Part shown: one piece after another, positions 61,345 to 64,000 of the stretch
Numbering within the stretch: position 1 is the first letter of the stretch
Layout: the number at the start of each line of letters is the position of its first letter
Origin: JAUSIF01 sp963711595
GTDB lineage: Bacteria; Pseudomonadota; Alphaproteobacteria; Rhizobiales; Xanthobacteraceae
Assembly (NCBI GenBank): GCA_963711595.1
Contig: CAVQER010000007.1
Location: 496,001-560,000, forward strand
DNA: 64,000 nucleotides
Direction: 5' to 3'
Notes under the pieces: model-generated
What the model was told of the DNA's origin: nothing
The model's database searches: none
What the model saw: only the letters and a program-made list of their open reading frames with translations
Made by a program: the position numbers and the translations under genes

Positions 61345-63093
61345 CTACTGCCGCACGATGTGAGCGGAATCGACCAGCAAATTCCAGCGCAGCCCTTCCG
61401 GCAGGAATTCCAGTGAGACCTTCCCGTCGAGCGATGCGGCCATGCGCTCGAGCACCGTATGGCCGAAACCCCGGCGCGACGGTGGATTGACGGGCGGGCC
61501 GTTCTGCTCGCGCCAGGTGAGCTGAATCGCGCCGCCCGGTTCAACATACTTCCATTCGATCGCGATGATCCCGGTCGGTGTCGTCAGCGCCCCGTGCTTC
61601 GCGGCGTTGGTGGCAAGCTCGTGGAACGCGAGGCCGATCAATTGCGTCGCCTGCGGACCAAGCGAGATCGGCGGACCGATAGTGACGATCCGGTTCTCGT
61701 CGAGGCCGAACGGCGCGAGCTGGCGCACCAGCAAGTCGCGCAAGTCGGCGCCCTGCCAGTCGCTGTCGACAAGAAGGTCATGGCAATGAGCGAGCGCCGT
61801 GACGCAGCCCGCTAGGCGCCGCTCGAATTCGGGGAAGCTTCCGGTCTGCTTGCCGAGCTGGTGCACCATTGCCTGCACGACAGCTAGAACGTTTTTCGTG
61901 CGGTGCGAGAGTTCGCGCGTCGTCAGCGCCAGATGCTCTTCGTATTTCTTGCGCTCGGTAACGTCGCGCGCGATGGCATGAATGCCGTTCGGCTTGCCTG
62001 TGCGATCAAACGACAGTTTTGACGCGGTTTCGATTGTGCGCGTCCCGCCCTTGCTGTCGATCACTTCCATCTCGTAGCGGGTCTCCGACGCCTCGCCGGC
62101 GAGCTTTCGGCGCAGCATCTCCGCGTGCTTCGCGACCTGTCTTGCGGGCACGAAGTCGCTGAGCGGAGCACCGATTAATTTCTCCACGTCATACCCAAGC
62201 AGCCGTTTTACAGCCGGGTTGGCCGAAGTCAGGCGAAAGTCGAGGTCCAGCGTGAACACGAGATCGTTCGCGTTGTCGATCAGCGTGCGATAGCGCTCCT
62301 CGCTGTCGCGTAATGCCTCCTCCGTCCGCTTGCGGTCGGTGATATCGATGTCCACGCCGCTGTAGCGGACCGCCTTTCCGTCCTTGTCCCGGATCACGCG
62401 ACCGCGCCCGAATATCCAGCGAACTTCGCCGTCCGGGCGAATGATGCGGTACTCGGCCTCGTACTGGTTTTCGCCGATCTCGAGCGCGTAGTGAAAGTTT
62501 TTAACCACCTTCGCGCGGTCTTCCGGGTGGCGCAGTGCGCGCAGGCGCTCGATGGGCACGAGTTCGTCCGAAGGCGGGAGACCGACGATGCTGAAGAATT
62601 GGGGCGTGCCGCGCACCATCTGGGTGTCCATGTCCATGTCCCAGATGCCGATGCCGGCTGAATGCTCCGCCAGCGCAAGCGTCTCGTCGCGCTCCCGCAG
62701 CTCTTTCTCCATGCGCCTGCGGGCGCTAACATCGCGGAAGTAGACCGACAGGCCGGTCGATCGCGGGAAAATATTGACCTCGACGGGAATGCCCAGGACC
62801 GACGAATCCGTTTCGATGCTCAGCGTCTTTCCGGTCTCCATCACGCGGCGGTGCGCCTCGTATGAGTCCGAGCCCACCCACATGGGAAAGATGTTCATCA
62901 CGCTCTTGCCGAGGAGATCCTCGCGCCGGCGGCCCCACATCCGCTCCGCCATGCCGTTCACGTAAACGAAGCGCCACTGGCGATCGAGCGCATAGAACGC
63001 GTCGTCGATGCTTTCGAGAATCTCTGCAGGCGTTGTCCAGGAGGGCCTATCGGACGGCGCCGGCCCTCCGGGCACTACATCGACCTGGGACAA
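61345..63093 (-). CDS. PAS-domain sensor histidine kinase, HWE family
   Basis: 582 aa. Three PAS modules: about residues 25-125 (EILESIDDAFYALDRQWRFVYVN), 145-255 (GIGIWDMDMDTQMVRGTPQFFSIVGL), 265-385 (IDNANDLVFTLDLDFRLTSANP). Then the HWE kinase: phosphoacceptor LSHRTKNVLAVVQAM near 394, then LAFHELATNAAKHGAL near 495 and the WRE motif of the family. No membrane helix, so a soluble sensor of a cytoplasmic signal such as light, redox or ligand; cofactor not visible. Start is TTG at 63093 with a poor ribosome site, uncertain. No response regulator is adjacent. Confidence 0.87.
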   Translation of the reverse strand: MSQVDVVPGGPAPSDRPSWTTPAEILESIDDAFYALDRQWRFVYVNGMAERMWGRRREDLLGKSVMNIFPMWVGSDSYEAHRRVMETGKTLSIETDSSVLGIPVEVNIFPRSTGLSVYFRDVSARRRMEKELRERDETLALAEHSAGIGIWDMDMDTQMVRGTPQFFSIVGLPPSDELVPIERLRALRHPEDRAKVVKNFHYALEIGENQYEAEYRIIRPDGEVRWIFGRGRVIRDKDGKAVRYSGVDIDITDRKRTEEALRDSEERYRTLIDNANDLVFTLDLDFRLTSANPAVKRLLGYDVEKLIGAPLSDFVPARQVAKHAEMLRRKLAGEASETRYEMEVIDSKGGTRTIETASKLSFDRTGKPNGIHAIARDVTERKKYEEHLALTTRELSHRTKNVLAVVQAMVHQLGKQTGSFPEFERRLAGCVTALAHCHDLLVDSDWQGADLRDLLVRQLAPFGLDENRIVTIGPPISLGPQATQLIGLAFHELATNAAKHGALTTPTGIIAIEWKYVEPGGAIQLTWREQNGPPVNPPSRRGFGHTVLERMAASLDGKVSLEFLPEGLRWNLLVDSAHIVRQ

Positions 63094-63280
63094 TGCTCAT
63101 ACCCCGCGCACACAGAAAGTCGCGAAATAATAGACCGCATGGCGCGGACACAACAGCCAAAGCCGCTTCTGGTTTCCGGGCGATGTACGTTCGGCGGGAG
63201 CACGTTGGATGGAACTGCCCATGCTACAGTAAGCCACCGGACTGGGCCTGCTCGGGGTTGGCCTCGCCGCGGAGAGAGGT

Positions 63281-64000
63281 ATGTCGGGGGCAGCACTGGT
63301 GCGTCGCGTTCTCGGCGTTGTCGCGCTGGGGACCTTGCTTGCGTCCCTGGGCTCGGCTGCAGCCGGAACGCTGAATATCAACGCCAATACGTCCGATCCG
63401 GCGCCTCGTACGGCCTGGGAAGCCGTGATCTCGTCATTTCGGCGCGACAATCCGGATGTCGAGGTGAAGTTCAATATTTTCGATCACGAGAGCTACAAGA
63501 AGTCGATCCGCAATTGGCTGACGAGCGCGTCTCCCGATGTTGTCTTCTGGTTCGTCGGCAATCGCATGCGGGAGTTCGTCAGCCGCGGACTCCTCGTCGA
63601 CGTCAGCTCGTTGTTCACGGCGAAAGTGCAAGCGGAATTGCACGGTCCGGCGGTCAATCTCGTGACCGTGGACGGGAAGCAATACGGCGTTCCGTATTCC
63701 TACTATCAGGTCGGCCTCTACTTTCGCCGCGACCTGCTGGAGCGGGCCGGTGTAACCGAGGCGCCGCGCACGTGGCACGAGTTGCGCGCTGCGTGTGACA
63801 AGCTTCGGCAGTCCGGCGTCGACGCCTTTGCAATCGGTTCGAAGGATCTCTGGCCCACTGCGGCATGGTTCGACTACCTCAATCTGCGGACGAATGGTCA
63901 CGCGTTTCATATGGACTTGATGCGCGGCCTAATCCCATACACCAACGAGCGTGTGCGGACGGTGTTTGCCCGCTGGCGCGAGTTACTGGATGCGGGCTGC
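63281..64000 (+). CDS. Extracellular solute-binding protein family 1, 3' end missing
   Basis: First 240 residues of a sugar-type ABC binding protein that runs off the window edge. Signal peptide to about residue 28 (hydrophobic LGVVALGTLLASLGSAAAG); mature start TLNINANTSDPAPRTAWEAVISSFRRDNPDVEVKFNIFDHESYKK, then NWLTSASPDVVFWFVGNRMREFVSRG, the family-1 lobe pattern. RBS GGAGAGAGG directly before ATG. Divergent from the HWE kinase with 187 bases between; the kinase may regulate it. Permease and ATPase genes would be beyond 64000. Confidence 0.9.
   Translation, partial: MSGAALVRRVLGVVALGTLLASLGSAAAGTLNINANTSDPAPRTAWEAVISSFRRDNPDVEVKFNIFDHESYKKSIRNWLTSASPDVVFWFVGNRMREFVSRGLLVDVSSLFTAKVQAELHGPAVNLVTVDGKQYGVPYSYYQVGLYFRRDLLERAGVTEAPRTWHELRAACDKLRQSGVDAFAIGSKDLWPTAAWFDYLNLRTNGHAFHMDLMRGLIPYTNERVRTVFARWRELLDAGC

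Overview
The window is GC-rich bacterial chromosomal DNA, most likely from an alphaproteobacterium of the Hyphomicrobiales (Rhizobiales), near Xanthobacteraceae/Bradyrhizobiaceae. The evidence is an alphaproteobacterial-type initiator tRNA, an HWE-family histidine kinase, homospermidine synthase, a speF-type leader RNA before an ornithine/lysine decarboxylase, and intergenic palindromes of the kind scattered through these genomes. I see no insertion sequence, phage gene, CRISPR array or rRNA. Genes are tightly packed, with many 1-4 nt overlaps, and no intact-looking gene is frameshifted. The genes at both window edges are cut.

Layout. 1-5 kb: end of an amidohydrolase, an amino-acid permease flanked by two paralogous exported SAM-methyltransferase-like proteins, and a stand-alone CHAD protein. 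5.2-7.5 kb: initiator tRNA with terminator, a Lys/Arg-tailed membrane protein with an NTF2-like domain, and a class III CoA-transferase. 7.5-12.9 kb (minus): a MalFGK-type carbohydrate ABC importer and a 2-keto-3-deoxygluconate-type kinase. 13.1-15.6 kb (minus): an acyl-CoA dehydrogenase with Asp at the catalytic-base position and a class I aminotransferase. 15.7-22.4 kb (plus): sugar-acid dehydratase, ICL/PEP-mutase-family enzyme, GNAT, DenD-like dehydrogenase, SfsA, methionine aminopeptidase and RadC. 22.4-25.1 kb: tandem Inh-type protease inhibitor and two hydroxyacid dehydrogenases. 25.1-30.2 kb (minus): E1-alpha, E1-beta, succinate-semialdehyde-type dehydrogenase and E2 of an acetoin/pyruvate dehydrogenase-like complex. 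30.3-33.9 kb (minus): an NMT1-type ABC importer plus an EamA exporter. 34.1-37.7 kb (plus): creatininase-family hydrolase, then a putative Zur-controlled zinc ABC operon (Azt-like) headed by an unannotated 53-aa ORF. 37.8-41.3 kb (minus): homospermidine synthase, the decarboxylase with its long structured leader, and a small membrane protein. 41.4-48.9 kb: gamma-glutamyltranspeptidase-like protein, L,D-transpeptidase, DUF1007 plus NicO nickel/cobalt exporter, TRAP permease pair, SDR, and a split YeeE/YedE pair. 49.1-61.3 kb (plus): indolepyruvate ferredoxin oxidoreductase, long-chain acyl-CoA ligase, LivGHM-K-F importer and a phenylacetate-CoA-ligase-like protein. 61.3-64 kb: a PAS/HWE sensor kinase, divergent from a truncated sugar-binding protein gene.

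How they fit. This is the metabolism of an organism that scavenges sugar acids, amino acids and carboxylic acids: five transport systems sit beside the enzymes likely to consume their substrates. The coherent modules are putrescine-to-homospermidine synthesis under an RNA leader, Zur-controlled zinc uptake, and CoA-activation of an imported acid in the Liv cluster. I found no clear wholly new multi-gene system. The best leads are the exported methyltransferase pair, the 53-aa ORF in the zinc operon, the Lys-rich-tailed NTF2 protein, the ligase-like protein with a degenerate P-loop, and GC-rich hairpins just downstream of the solute-binding-protein gene in two ABC operons.
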